A stretch of 64,000 bases of DNA from Diphasiastrum complanatum (Eukaryota > Streptophyta > Lycopodiopsida > Lycopodiales > Lycopodiaceae): the NCBI GenBank assembly GCA_029204225.1, contig CM055102.1, forward strand, positions 43,156,744-43,220,743, in the 5' to 3' direction. Each line of letters opens with the position of its first letter. Positions within the stretch are counted from its first letter, which is position 1. Under the pieces are notes generated by a model. That model was not told the DNA's origin and did not search any database. It worked only from the letters and a program-made list of their open reading frames with translations. Shown in pieces: positions 48,706 through 59,875 of the stretch. A program made the translations under genes and the position numbers.

Positions 48706-49384
48706 GAGGAATTCTGAATCCAAAAAAGACCCTTTAAGGAATGCCACGTAGATTGACAAAGTTTATTAATGTAAATTACCAAAATAAATTCATTTTCTGC
48801 CCAAATTCTTTTTCATTTCTGCCCGCACTAGTTTGGATGCTTAACCAATCTATGTACATTACCGTTTGTACTTCATTTGAATTAGCATAACTTTTTCACC
48901 GTAGTTCCGATTGAGACAGAAATTATACCGTTGGAAAGCCCTTGACGAGAGCTTTCCAACGGTATCCTGGATGACCTACTTCTGACTACCGTTCAAAAGT
49001 TATGGCCGGTCAAAGTTTCAAACCAAAAAAAAAAAAGTCCACATATCTCTCTTGTGCGCGAATAGAGTAGCCTGTCTAGGATACCGTTGGAAAGCTCTCG
49101 TCGAGCGCTTTCCAACGATATAATTTTTGTCTCAATCGGAGCTACAGTTGAAAAGTTATGTTATTTTAAATGATAATTGCATATAATACTATGATGAACA
49201 TGTCATGCTTGCGGGCTGCCCCCGACGCCGAATTATAGAATTATTAAGAAAACTGTTTTTTTCAATTATAATGAGCTACATTACGTAGATTTCAAATTTG
49301 AGTGTCTTGATTGGTCCATGTGTAAGCAAAATTTGAGAAAAAATATAAAAAGTATATTTACAAAGGGTCTTTTTGGGTTTTAGA
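48706..49384. mobile_element. Foldback/MITE-like DNA element with long internal inverted repeat
   Basis: The ends are inverted: left TTCTGAATCCAAAAAAGACC, right (reverse complement) TTCTAAAACCCAAAAAGACC. The candidate duplication is ACATTA (48700-48705 and 49385-49390); the exact ends are uncertain by a few bases. Inside, about 48895-48985 is repeated inverted at about 49075-49165, nearly perfectly over some 90-100 bases. Each arm itself folds on CCGTTGGAAAGC...GCTTTCCAACGG. It is non-coding, so any movement would need a transposase supplied elsewhere. It splits copia RT fragment K. Confidence 0.75.
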
Positions 49385-49453
49385 ACATTAATGTTGATTT
49401 ACATCAATCAACAAAGATACATTTGTAACTTGCTATTCAAACATCAAATGATT
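49385..49453 (+). pseudogene. pol: Copia RT fragment K, last part
   Basis: LIYINQQRYICNLL matches LIYITQQRYIHNVL in element B, so it continues RT after the foldback element. It ends at about 49453 where element L begins. Confidence 0.8.
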
Positions 49454-50625
49454 AATGGCCTTGATGTAAAATTCAATGTCGATACTTGCACTATCAAGAA
49501 GAATGATGAGATACTTGCATTAGGATCTAGATTTGGTGGCATCTATAAACTAGATCCAAATGAGTATGTGAATGCTTGTAATGGGGAGAAGCCATTAATT
49601 GTGCAAATTATCTTTGCAATAGGCTCCCACATATAGCTCTTGGAGGAAAGTCACCATATGAAATCTTATATTTGAAGAAGCCTAAGGTTGATCACCTTAG
49701 AGTTTTTGGATGTATATGCTTTGTCCATATTCCCTTGGAAACAAGGAAGAAGGAAGATCCTAGTGCATGCAAAGGGATCATGGTTGGATACTCATCCACC
49801 AAGAAGGCCTATAGAGTCTTTATACTCTCTACTTCTCAAGTTATTGAAATTAGAGATGTTGTCTTTCATGAAGATCAACACTCATCTTTTGAAGAGGCCG
49901 AGATCAAGAAATCTATGGATGCATCACCAATTATTGATTTTGAAGACAATCAGGATGTGATGGCGTCGAGATTTGAAGAAGACTCTCCTCGGATTTTCTC
50001 ACCAAGAAGATCCATGAGAGATGGATCCGAGCCTAAGAGGCTCTCATATGTTGACAAAGACAAACAAGTGGATCTTGATTCCACTAATTATGTTTTTTAT
50101 GTCTCTCATGAAGAGCCAAAGAATGTACAAGAGGCACTCAATACCAAGGAGTGGTATGATGCCATGAAGCAAGAGTATGATGCATTGATCACCAACAATA
50201 CTTGGGAGCTTGTGGATCCTCCATCCAACAAGCATGTGATTGGTTGCAAGTGGGTATTTCGGATCATGTTCAATCATGATGGCACCATCAACAAGCATAA
50301 AGCAACAATATGTGCCAAAGGATTTGCTCAAATCCATGGCCTTGATTATGAGGAGACCTTTGCACCCATTGCAAAGATGGTGACAATAAGAATTCTTATT
50401 TCCTCTTGCTTGTTTCTTCAAGTGGAGGTGTTCCAATTAGATTTATCCAATGCTTTTCTAAATGGTTATCTTGAGGAGGAGATCTATATGGAACAACCTC
50501 AAGGATTCATCAAGGATGAGTCCAAAGTGTGCTTGCTCTTCAGTCTTTATGGACTCAAGCAAGCATCAAAATCATGGTATTCAAGACTTAATTCATTTTC
50601 TTATCTCACTAGGATTTACGTTTAG
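49454..50625 (+). pseudogene. pol: Element L: protease end, integrase C-terminal half and RT start
   Basis: It begins inside the protease region (GLDVKFNVDTCTIKKNDE), jumps by deletion from NACN to the integrase C-terminal half (RVFGCICFVHIPLETRKKE, GIMVGYSSTKKAYRVFILS), and continues through the linker into RT. It retains blocks missing in D: NNTWELVDPPSNKHVIGCKW and HKATICAKGFAQIHGLDYEE. RT goes on with QLDLSNAFLNGYLEEEIYM until a frameshift at about 50600. Gag and the 5' LTR are absent. Confidence 0.92.
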
Positions 50626-51640
50626 AGGACTATGATCCTTCCATGTATCTAAAGTTTGTTGATAGCAATATTGTCATTCTTCTAATTTATGTTGATGACA
50701 TTATTCTTTGTGGAAGTTGTATCAAGCTAGTTGATGAAACTAAGCTAGCACTTGGATGTGAGTTTAAAATGCAAGATCTAGGCGAGATACATTACATCCT
50801 AGGCCTAGAAATTGATTTTTATGAAAATCATGTCTTTATATGCCAATCTAGATATGCTCACTCTATGTTGGAAAAATTCCATATGAAAAATTCTAAGAGC
50901 ATAGATACTCCAATGGAGTAAATTGTAAAAGATCCTAATAAAGGTAATGAAAGATCCTTTGAGGACATCACACTTTTTAGGAGTCTTGTAGGCTCCTTGA
51001 TTTGGCTTACCATTACTAGGCCCGATCTAAGTTTTTGTGTGCACAAATTGAGTCAATTTATGCAAGATCCTAAGATCCATCATTGGAAGATGGCCAAGCG
51101 GACTCTAAGATATGTATCTTCATCTTGTGATTATGGTCTACTCTATAAAAGTGAAGATCTATCCATTGTTTGGCTACTCGAATTCGGACTTTCCAAGTGA
51201 CAAGATGGATCGAAAGTCTATTAGTGCATACACTATCTTTCTTGGAGGCAATCTAATATCTTGGCTTTCCAAAAAGCAAGATACTATATCTCTCTCTTCA
51301 TGTGAGGGCCGAGTACAAAGCACTCACTACAACTTCCAAAGAGGTGCTTTGGATCAAGAGGTTATTAATGGAGCTAAAGTGCATCAAGGAAGATGATCTA
51401 CCAATGATCAAGTGTGATAACATCTCGGCCCAAGCTCTTGCCAATAATCCCGTATTTCATGCAAGAAGCAAGCACATAGAAGTGGCACACCATTTTGTGA
51501 GAGAAATCTTATGAAAGAGAAATCTATTTGGAGCATGTCACTCGTCCTCTTTTATTGTCGATCTACTCACCAAGCCTTTGAGCAAAAAGTGCTTTCATCA
51601 AGCATAGATCTAATCTTGGAGTTATATCAAGATCAATGCT
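50626..51640 (+). pseudogene. pol: Element L: RT C-terminal part and RNase H
   Basis: YVDD in LLIYVDDIILCG, then a TAA at about 50919 where D has Gln (PMEQ), TRPDLSFCVHKLSQFM, RNase H DKMDRKSISAYTIFLGG and ARSKHIEVAHHFVRE, spread over three frames by small indels near 51170, 51305 and 51510. Near-identical to D over shared parts. Confidence 0.92.
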
Positions 51641-51671
51641 CAAATCTTCATAGATAATTTTTTAGGAGGAG

Positions 51672-52406
51672 TGTGAAGAATTGAAAAAGATTATCTATGT
51701 TAGATATAGGGGTCTTATGTTTTTACATCAAGCATCTAGGTGTAGGAGGTTGATAGGAACAAATTTGGCATAGATGGCAAATTATGCATTTCCACTTGTA
51801 ATGCCACTATTGAGACAAAATAGAGTAAGAGACCAAACTCGTGCCAATTAGAGTGTAGACAAGTGTAATGCGTTTGTTTGATGAATTCTAAGAGGTCCAA
51901 TAGGATTTAGAGGTGGAACCATGTGAGGTCCAATAGGAATTTGAGGTGTGCTTGAATATAGTCCAATAGAATTAAGAGGTGCATGGATCAATGGTTCAAT
52001 AGGATTAAGAGGTGACAAAGTGTGGTCCAATCATAGTTAAGCATAGTGATAGCTCGTGGATCTACTAGTATCATTGTACTCCTCATTTTGAAGCTAATTG
52101 ATTTGGTGATTGGGTGGATTCTGAGTGTTATTGGATTTCTAGCTTTCTCTCTCTACCCGAGAGCTCATGATGCTTTTTCTCTCTCTACCCGAGGAGAGCA
52201 GCTTGTTTTTACTTAGAATAATTTCTGAATACTTCCCACACGTGTGAGTGAGATTTGGAAGTGATTGAATGCATGTAGTAGTGTGTTTTTGCCATAGGAT
52301 CTAAGATTGATCTTGAATCTCAATCTAGTCTTGATCTTGGTGCATCTACACACCTTAGGAGATCACAAGTACATGTTGTGGACAATCCACACGTGTGAAT
52401 TCAACA
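51672..52406 (+). mobile_element. 3' LTR of element L (735 bp)
   Basis: TGTGAAGAATTGAAAAAG to GAATTCAACA, preceded by the purine tract TTTTTTAGGAGGAG. Same LTR as element D. It contains CACACGTGTG at 52237-52246 and 52388-52397. Confidence 0.93.
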
Positions 52407-53549
52407 CACAACCACACACAAGAGGAGGGAAGGGCGAATGTTCCTAGCAATTTGTGAAGTTTCTAAGTATCAAGAACCCTCGCCAACCCTCACTTGAGTA
52501 TCATCAACCTTTGCTAACCTCAGAATAGTTGTAAAATAATATTTTGTAGTCTCAATGGAGCAGGCAAAGGTTAATAATTATAGTAAGACCTTGGAAAAAC
52601 GTTTCAGTCCTAAAAAGAGTTTATTTGCTTTCAAAACCCTCATCAAGCTATCCTTTGCCAAAAAGAACTTTCACCTAACTTTCGGCAGCCTTATGGTCCT
52701 CATTTAAAGCCTCCCTACAAGTCAATGAAGGTTAGCTATTACTGAAAGGACAGTGGCGAAGGTTTTCACTTCATTTCAATCCTACATACACTTCAAAGCC
52801 CTCGTTGATCTATCCCTCGCCTACAAGAACCTTCACCTAACTCCTTGAAGTGGTAAAATACTAAGATAAACCATATATCAAGGAGGCAAAAGTTCCTGAT
52901 AAAAATATAAGGATGTAGCTCCATCTTCACCACATTCAGTATTAGTGCCAAAACATCAAGAAGAGTAGATCTACCCTATCCTAGTGTGAGAAAGAACATC
53001 AATTCTATTAGAAGATCAGACATTGGATACAAAAAGCACAGGCCAAGGAAACTATTAGAGTTACAAAACACCCAATAGCTCCTCAAGCCTCTTCACCAAC
53101 AAGAGAGTAGAAAGAGCCACCACAAAGTGATGAAGTCTGCAAGAGTTAGTATAGATTATTGGTGAAGATCAGAGCAAAAAAGTGATTCTGAACCCTCACC
53201 GACAGTGAAATTTTTACTTCCGGCGAGAGTTAACCTTCGCAAAGATTTTTAGATCTAGATCCATACCAAATATAGCTCCTGTGATCCCTGTGAGAGTTAC
53301 TTCCTAGTAATTTTTGAAAAATCAAGTTTTTTGACTACAAAACAGTGAAAAAACTCTTGCATAGCCAACTCTCACACGAGTAACCTTCGTAGACCAGATC
53401 AGTAGTTAGATCTGCACCAAATTCAGCCACTATGAAAATCTCAGGCCAATCAAAACAAGGATCAAAAAGCTATCAAGGAAAATCCATCGTAAGAGGCCTA
53501 AAATCACACTATCGGCCTATCAAATTGATCTCATTCTCTAAGATCCAGA
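52407..53549 (+). mobile_element. Gypsy LTR/leader O
   Basis: It lies upstream of gypsy gag O. Its start shares ordered words with the reverse complement of 18720-19125 (fragment R), so it includes an LTR of that family. Recurring phrases are AACCCTCGCC, CCTTCGC and ACTCTCAC. No primer site or precise edge was identified. Confidence 0.45.
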
Positions 53550-54320
53550 TTGCATTCCACTAGACCAGCAAGATCTAACATCCTTGGACCCTACCGCCGA
53601 ATGAATTTGAGATCCGGACGATCAATCGCAAGAAGGATAGCAAATCAAGCACCAAACCTTCCCAGAGTAGCAGTTGCGCATATCGAGGCAAAACTCGAAC
53701 TAGCACCAATGGATCCTATGGGTCAACCTGTACCTGTCGCACCATTGCAAGCAGTCTGGAGGGCATCGCAAATGGAAATACCTAAATATGATGGGTCATT
53801 AGATCCTATCAAATTCTTCTAGATCTACGAGCAAGTCTGCAAAATTTACGATGTTGTTTTCAATGTCTTTGGTATCAGTAGCACAAGATTGGTTCTTCAA
53901 CCCATCGGAAGAAGAGAAAAACACTTGGGAAGCAATTAAGGCGGCTCTCATCATGCACTTTAAACCAAGAAGGTTCCTGGAAGACCTGTTTCTCCTGTTG
54001 AGCAAAGTAAATATGAGAAAAAGAGAAAGGGTCAGGGACTATATTGAATGCGTCAAACATCTAAGATCCGAGTGCAATGCAGCCCTAAGTCCCGATCATG
54101 CAGTATTATGTGGTTCCTCGCGGGATTGCCACATAGTATCAAAAGAGAACTTAAACGACAGGAGCATTACGCTACATTGCAAGAAGCAATGGAAGATGCC
54201 ATTAGGGAGGAAGATGAGAGTCCAGACGAGGAATCTTATTTGACTACCCACACTCCGACTCCTTTGGTAGCATCATCATCCAGTGCATCCAACCTATCCA
54301 TTGAGCTGTTGATGGAACAA
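53550..54320 (+). pseudogene. gag: Ty3/gypsy gag O, frameshifted and truncated
   Basis: It starts at an ATG with an Arg-rich N-terminus (RRMNLRSGRSIARRIANQ), then MEIPKYDGSLDPIKFF, which matches LPKFDGSLDPQRFL in gag M. After a stop and frameshift near 53822 it continues with LFSMSLVSVAQDWFFNPSEE and LSKVNMRKRERVRDYIE, and in another frame with IMWFLAGLPHSIKRELK. It ends at about 54320 (NLSIELLMEQMM), where copia RT P starts. No zinc knuckle or pol remains. Confidence 0.85.
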
Positions 54321-55060
54321 ATGATGGAGCTCTATGTTTGCTATTATGCAGTCGCTTATAACCTCATGATTCACATAATCGATGAGAAGACAACATTCTT
54401 ACATGGCAAATTAGATGAAGAAGTCTACATGGACCAACCTCCAAGCTACATGTGTCACTTTTGACCTATGCCTGCCAAATGCATAGAAGTATCTTCGAAT
54501 TGAAGCAATCCACGTGACAATGGTACAAGAAGAATGATCATGCCCTACGATCCTTAGGCTTCGAGCCATTGATGGCCGATTCCAATGTTTATATGAGGAT
54601 CATATATGGGGAGGTCATCATTGTTGTTGTGTACGTGGATGACACACTAATACTTTGTAGAAGCGAAGAGCTAATTGCCGAAGTGTAGAGCAACATCTCA
54701 AAACATTTCGAGATAACAGACCTAGGAGAAGCCAGATATTATCTAGGCTTGCAAATTGACTGTGACTATGACGAAGGATAGCTATACCTTCATTAGTCCA
54801 GGTACATCCAAAAAATCCTAGATGATTTCGGAATGACAGATTGCAAAGGGGCCAACACCCCAATGCTTGCAAGAATAGTTTTGACAAACGAAGATTGTCT
54901 GAAGACTGATGAAGAGAAAAAGATCATGCTTACAGGAGCTGATTAGATCACTGATGTATCTAGCAGATAACACATGTCTCGACATTGCTTATGCTGTATT
55001 TAGGATGAGCCAGTTCTGCACGAACACACTGAAAGATTGCCAAACAAATCCTACACTACC
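54321..55060 (+). pseudogene. pol: Copia reverse transcriptase P
   Basis: Degenerate RT: LMIHIIDEKTTFLHGKLDEEVYM, then in other frames the catalytic box VVVYVDDTLILCRSEELI (YVDD at 54632-54643), ITDLGEARYYLGLQIDCDYD, SRYIQKILDDFGM and RSLMYLADNTCLDIAYAVFRM. Several stops and frameshifts. Its first part is fused in frame to gypsy gag O. Confidence 0.9.
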
Positions 55061-55570
55061 ATCAGAAGATGAAGGGTTTCGGATTGTGTTACTCTCGTGA
55101 TGCCAGATTCCAGATGCACTCCTACAATGATGCAAGTTGGACATCACTCAAGGATGATTGTAAAAGTGTCTCAGGAGGGTGCGCCATTGCAACAAATGTA
55201 GCAATTCTCTGGGTCAGCAAGAAGCGTACCATCATAGCTCAGTCATCCTGTGAAGCAGAATATGTTCCAGCCATGAAGATGACCAACGAAATCACATGGC
55301 TCAGACAGTTCCTCGGCAAACTAGGTGAAACCATCAAGGAGCCCCTAATCTTGTAGATGGACAATACTTTTGCCATACACTTGACGAAGGATCTCATGTT
55401 TCATTCAAGAACGAAACATATTGCAATCAAATATCATTTGATAAGTGACTTGCTCGCGAGAAACAAATTGAATACTAGCTTCATTGGAACAAAGCAGATG
55501 ATGGCAGACATCTCACCAGACCATTAGACAAGGGGATGTTCGAGAGAGGCAGAGGACAAGTCTAGGAATC
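55061..55570 (+). pseudogene. pol: Copia RNase H P
   Basis: YNDASWTSLKDDCKSVSGG, ILWVSKKRTIIAQSSCEAEY, then after a stop at 55354-55356 MDNTFAIHLTKDLMFHSRTK and HIAIKYHLISDLLA. These are the normal RNase H blocks; the sequence is otherwise decayed. Confidence 0.9.
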
Positions 55571-55708
55571 GTAAAGCTACCACTCTTTGAGAGGAAACTG
55601 AAGAAACAAAATGTTTCAAGCTTTCAAATTTGAGCTTGTGGAAATACAAGGGAGCTACCCACAGGCGAAGATCATCCCAGTCCATGATCGCCACATAACG
55701 GTTTCAAC

Positions 55709-55852
55709 TGAAAGACACTCGAAGGCGCAAGCCAGATGTTCGATGATTGAATAACACTCAAAGGCGAAGGCCAAATGTTCGACGACTGAAAAACACTCGA
55801 AGGTGAAGGTCGAATGTTTGAGGACTGAAGGAGCTCAAAGGGGAAGGCGAGG
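55709..55852. repeat. Minisatellite, 39-bp period, about 3.5 copies
   Basis: Repeating unit CACTCGAAGGCGAAGGCC followed by an ATGTTCGACGACTGAAA-like half; copies at about 55714, 55753 and 55792 and a partial one to 55852. It lies just 3' of the P RNase H, so it may belong to that element's 3' untranslated region. Confidence 0.85.
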
Positions 55853-57262
55853 TCCGAACAAGACACACACGACCGAACAACTCCCGAAGACCAAAAGGCG
55901 GCAAATCTTCACGATCCAAGTATAAGGGAAATCAAGAAAGTATCAAGAGGACGTCCCCCTCCATGGATGATGCTGAAGGCAATCTGAATACCATTGGAAT
56001 GTGCTTAATCAACTGTTCTTGTAATCTCAGATTAGATTAAATCCTTTCTCTCTTAGTTTATATAATCTAATTGAAGATGAGAGAATTGGTTGAACATCAA
56101 GTTGGAATGTCAATTGGTTGAGTGTCAACTTGAGCTAAGCATAGTGTTGGTGAGCCAACGTCCAAGAAGTCCACTAGTATGCGAGACGATATTATTCGTG
56201 AGAGATATAGCTTCTCTTGCGCCAACGCGCCGTGTGGGTTTGTCACAACAATGCTCCTATAAAAAGAACATCAATAATATAGTAGTTGTAATGTGCATGT
56301 TAAATGATCTCGAATGCTTTGATGTCTGATTGTTGTATGTTTGTATTCAGCTGTTTATTCTTCATTCCCCATACTGGTTCATCTTGTTGAATGCTTAAAC
56401 AATTAAACGTAGGTCAGCAATGTTTGTCTACACTCTAGAGGATTGTAGATATGTTCTAGCGGGCAATAGCCAGCAGACAGAATCGAATTCCATCTGGGTT
56501 TCTCAACAGTGGAATTTGTGTCGCATTAAATGGCTTTGTTCTCAGAATAATTTCTAACAAATACAAAAGTAATCACAAGCATCACAATGTTCAAAACAAA
56601 ATTTTTGGAAAAAAATGAATGCATTAAATAACTATGTACTTATCTTGTATGACATCACCAATTTTGTAAAATCAATTCCATGGTTTTGCTTTCTTCTTGA
56701 TTCAAATTTGGAGATAGAGCTCATATTTTCATTCCAATGTCAAGATTGACTTCATCTTAACCATTGGAGAGAATGAATATATAAATTTATGTAAGCTATA
56801 CTATGAATAGTTGAAGTTTATTAACCGTGAATGTAGACACTATGGTTATAGCATTGGGGTTTGGGGGGGCTTCGGGAGTTGTGTGGGCGAGCAAATACAC
56901 AATATTCTTTTCTTATTTCCCCAGTTTTCTGCGTATAGAGAGCCTATACACTTTATTTGTAGACATTTTTTATGGTTTTAAAATGACTATGTTCTTGAAG
57001 GATGACACCCCAAGGACTTGGACAAAGTTGTCAAAGCGTTCAAAGAATATATCACAACATCTATGTGGAGATTCATTTATTTTCAACCATATTGACAACA
57101 AGATGTAGTTCAAAGGCAATGAGAGACAACTACAATGCTAGTCACAAGATGGAAGATGATAAGTTTTTTAATTGTAAAATAGTTTTCAACTTAAAAAATG
57201 CTAGTGGTGCTTGTTTGCAAACTAAATTTGAGTTCATGAGAATTGCTACTATAGCATTGATT
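55853..57262. other. Unassigned sequence, no supported gene
   Basis: It probably includes 3' sequence of element P at its left. Short frames at 56090-56329 and 56827-57295 have no recognised motif. Confidence 0.4.
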
Positions 57263-57980
57263 TTAAAAGGAGCATATTGCACAACAATACAATGAGAAAT
57301 AAATTTGATACATGAATCCTAGAACAAATGCCATAAGAGCATAGTTTACTTCGAACCTTTCTGGAGGCTTTTGCTCTCTCATGGATCTTCTGATTTTTCT
57401 TTCCTCACTTGTGGATGGTACTTCAATTGTGATTTCGTGTACCAACTTTTCATACCACTTTGGCACTTATGTGTTGGGTGATATGCTCTTTGGTGAGTAC
57501 ATATCCCAAGGAACATTTTTTTCCTTCATTTTTTTCAAAAGCAAATTGCTAATTCAATCATGGATATTCAACATTATTCAACATTGTTATTAGAGTATCA
57601 TCCATCATAATCTCCCGATTGAATGAAATATCTTGCTTAGTAGCCATTCCATCCTCAATAGCTTCGTCATCTTGGCCTTCAAGATTTGGTAAGAAATCTT
57701 GAGTTTGATCTTTTGGCATTTGGGAGATTTTATCATCATAATAACCAAAAATGACATCAAATGATATGATAGTCTTCCTAGATTTTGGATCATAATGCCT
57801 ATAGTCTTTCACTCTATCATCACACCCAACAAAAATAGCTTTCAAGGACTTTACATCAATCTTTTTCCTTGTTTCATCCGATATATGAAGAAAGGCATTC
57901 CATCCAAACACTTTCAAATCATGTACCTTGGGTTTGACACCTGTGAATGTCTTGTATGGGTATTGTTTTTGGGATTGCAA
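57263..57980 (-). pseudogene. pol: Integrase C-terminal region and linker of copia element Q
   Basis: VHDLKVFGWNAFLHISDETRKK, AIFVGCDDRVKDYRHYDPKS and ISFDVIFGYYDD are copia integrase C-terminal blocks (usual GCxAFxHIPxExRxK, FVGYSxxxKAYR, SRDVxF). A separate frame at 57466-57263 gives the linker RRSMREQKPPERFEVNYALM before RT, which is missing. Confidence 0.87.
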
Positions 57981-58160
57981 TTATACGACTTAAATTTTAA
58001 AGAAACAGTTTAGTGTTGCATGCCTCTCCCTAAAAAGGATCTGGCAATTTCATAAACTTCAACAAAGGACATGCACTCTCAACAATAATCCGATTCTTCC
58101 TTTCTACCACACCATTGTGCTATGGCATTTGGGCTATTTTTGAGCTCAAAAAGGCATCTT
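57981..58160 (-). pseudogene. pol: Integrase catalytic Glu region of element Q
   Basis: HNGVVERKNRIIVESACPLL followed by KFMKLPDPF contains the conserved Glu of the DDE triad, then decays. It joins 57980 through a frameshift. Confidence 0.8.
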
Positions 58161-58780
58161 CCTTCCCTGAACATGTTTGCTAATCAAATCACTAATTTTT
58201 CTATGTGGCACTTCACCCTGGGTTCATTATGGGTCAAATCACAATAGGGTTCTCCCAAACCTAGTTTAATAAACCAAAGATAAATAATTTTGATGCAGGC
58301 TAGCATTCTGAATCCAATATGACTTGAACTTTTCAAACACTTCAAAAGCTTCTTTTTTTTAACTTGGTATGAGGTAAAAGCCCAATATTTCTTTGGAACC
58401 CAAGTTTGACTTGGGAGAGGAAACACACACAAACCCCCCCCCCCTTTTTTTCCAATTTTTCTGTTTTCAAAATAGGGGCCCCCATTTAGTTCATGCAAAT
58501 TAAGAGAAAAAGTGTTCGAAAAAATAGCTATATTTTTTCTTAGAATTTGAGTTTGAGCCTTGTCACATTATCATTAATAGGGATTGAGGAAGTAGAGTTA
58601 GAGGGTTAGTGGATGAGTTAGCATTTGGAGATTTAATCTACACCATTGGATGTGCCATGTCATGTGGACCATTCCATCTCAATTGTCACTCTCTTATTGG
58701 TACACATGTCATCATCTCTTATTGGTGCATGTGTCATCATTTGCACTAAATTATGGTTAGTGAATAGGCCCGTTATGTGT
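58161..58780. other. Insertion-like segment within element Q integrase
   Basis: About 620 bases separate the Glu motif from the rest of the integrase core. They include a minus-strand 104-codon frame (58184-58498) with an unrecognised sequence, a G/C homopolymer stretch near 58433-58441 and a repeated TCTCTTATTGGT word near 58690-58720. The exact edges and class were not determined. Confidence 0.4.
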
Positions 58781-59190
58781 ATAGAATTGGGTGAACTACC
58801 TTTTGATTCCATGCTCTTCACAAAAAACATTAAGTTCGTTTGAAACATATTTGTCACCACTACTTGATTGTAAAATCTTCACTTTATTTTTTGTTTGAGT
58901 CACTACCATTGCTTTGAAAGCCCTAAATCGTTCAAAGGCCTCTGACTTTCTTAGAACAAGTACATCCAAGACATTCTAGTCTAATCATCAATTAATGCCA
59001 TAGAATATCATGGGACCACATAAGTTAGAATGAATGAGATCTGCACTACCCTTTTTAAGTTTCTCCTTGTGATGCTTACCAAGGATACAACCTTCACATT
59101 AAAATATGTTCCTAATCAGCAATGAAAGATATACCATGTACCATATTAAGCTTCTTCAACAATATTCCTTCTTTAGTAAGGTATTGCGCC
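58781..59190 (-). pseudogene. pol: Integrase core of element Q
   Basis: Minus strand reads CEGCILGKHHKEKLKKGSAD (zinc-binding end), SNLCGPM (first Asp region, Asp changed to Asn), SEAFERFRAFKAMV, SSSGDKYVSNELNVFCEEHG (usual SDNGGEYxSxxFxxFCxExG). Stops and substitutions are frequent, so this is an old copy. Confidence 0.82.
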
Positions 59191-59575
59191 TATGTAAGCC
59201 GCCAATTTGGAGGCAAAAAAAATAAAGCCCTAAAACCTATGGGCATACAAGATAAGGTGTGGCATAATGATTAGTTTCGAAGGCTATGCAATATTTTTCT
59301 CTAATGTCAATCATGAAGATGTTAACTTTTCTTTAAAACTTAGCATGTTATGAAGGTCTTAACTTTTATTCAAATTGGGGGATAAAACAAGTGGTTACTA
59401 CAGCTTTTCCCTTTTTTCACTCAAACATGTTTTAACATTACCTTCTGATGATGCTCGAAAGGTGCACATAAATTAAAGTAACCTGTTTTTACATGCACTT
59501 TTGCTTAGAAGGTGCATGTCAGAAAAATACATTATAAAAAAGTAAAGAATGTTTTCACGATGAGACGAGGAAGCT
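59191..59575. other. Unassigned spacer
   Basis: No gene or repeat structure seen; it may include protease remnants of element Q near 59200. Confidence 0.4.
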
Positions 59576-59582
59576 TCACCTC

Positions 59583-59875
59583 TTCAGGAGGACCTCATAG
59601 GCAAAGCTTCCCCTTTGTGTCGTGGAAATATTTCAAGCACTCTATAGTACAAGCATACTTTTGGTATGAAGTTAATAGAATGAAATACTTTCCTTGAAAA
59701 AAAAAAAAAACAAAAAAACAAAAAAACAAAATTGTGGCAATAAATCTACTATTGGCAGAAGGGCCTCTAAGGCGAAATCCCCCCGCCACCACGGCGTTGC
59801 CATGCTAATATTTAAAGCACTCTCTAGTATATTGTAATAGTATGAAGTACTTGTCTCAAGAAAAAGCAAACGTGT
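59583..59875 (+). repeat. Two diverged SINE-like units with A-rich tails
   Basis: Two units of about 115 bases occur in tandem (about 59583-59710 and 59757-59868). Each begins GGACCTCATAGGC / GGGCCTCTAAGGC, runs through AAGCACTCTATAGTA / AAGCACTCTCTAGTA and TATGAAGTTA / TATGAAGTAC, and ends in an A-rich tail (the first is A-runs with single Cs). This is what short retroposons look like, but no clear pol III A and B boxes were established. Confidence 0.4.
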
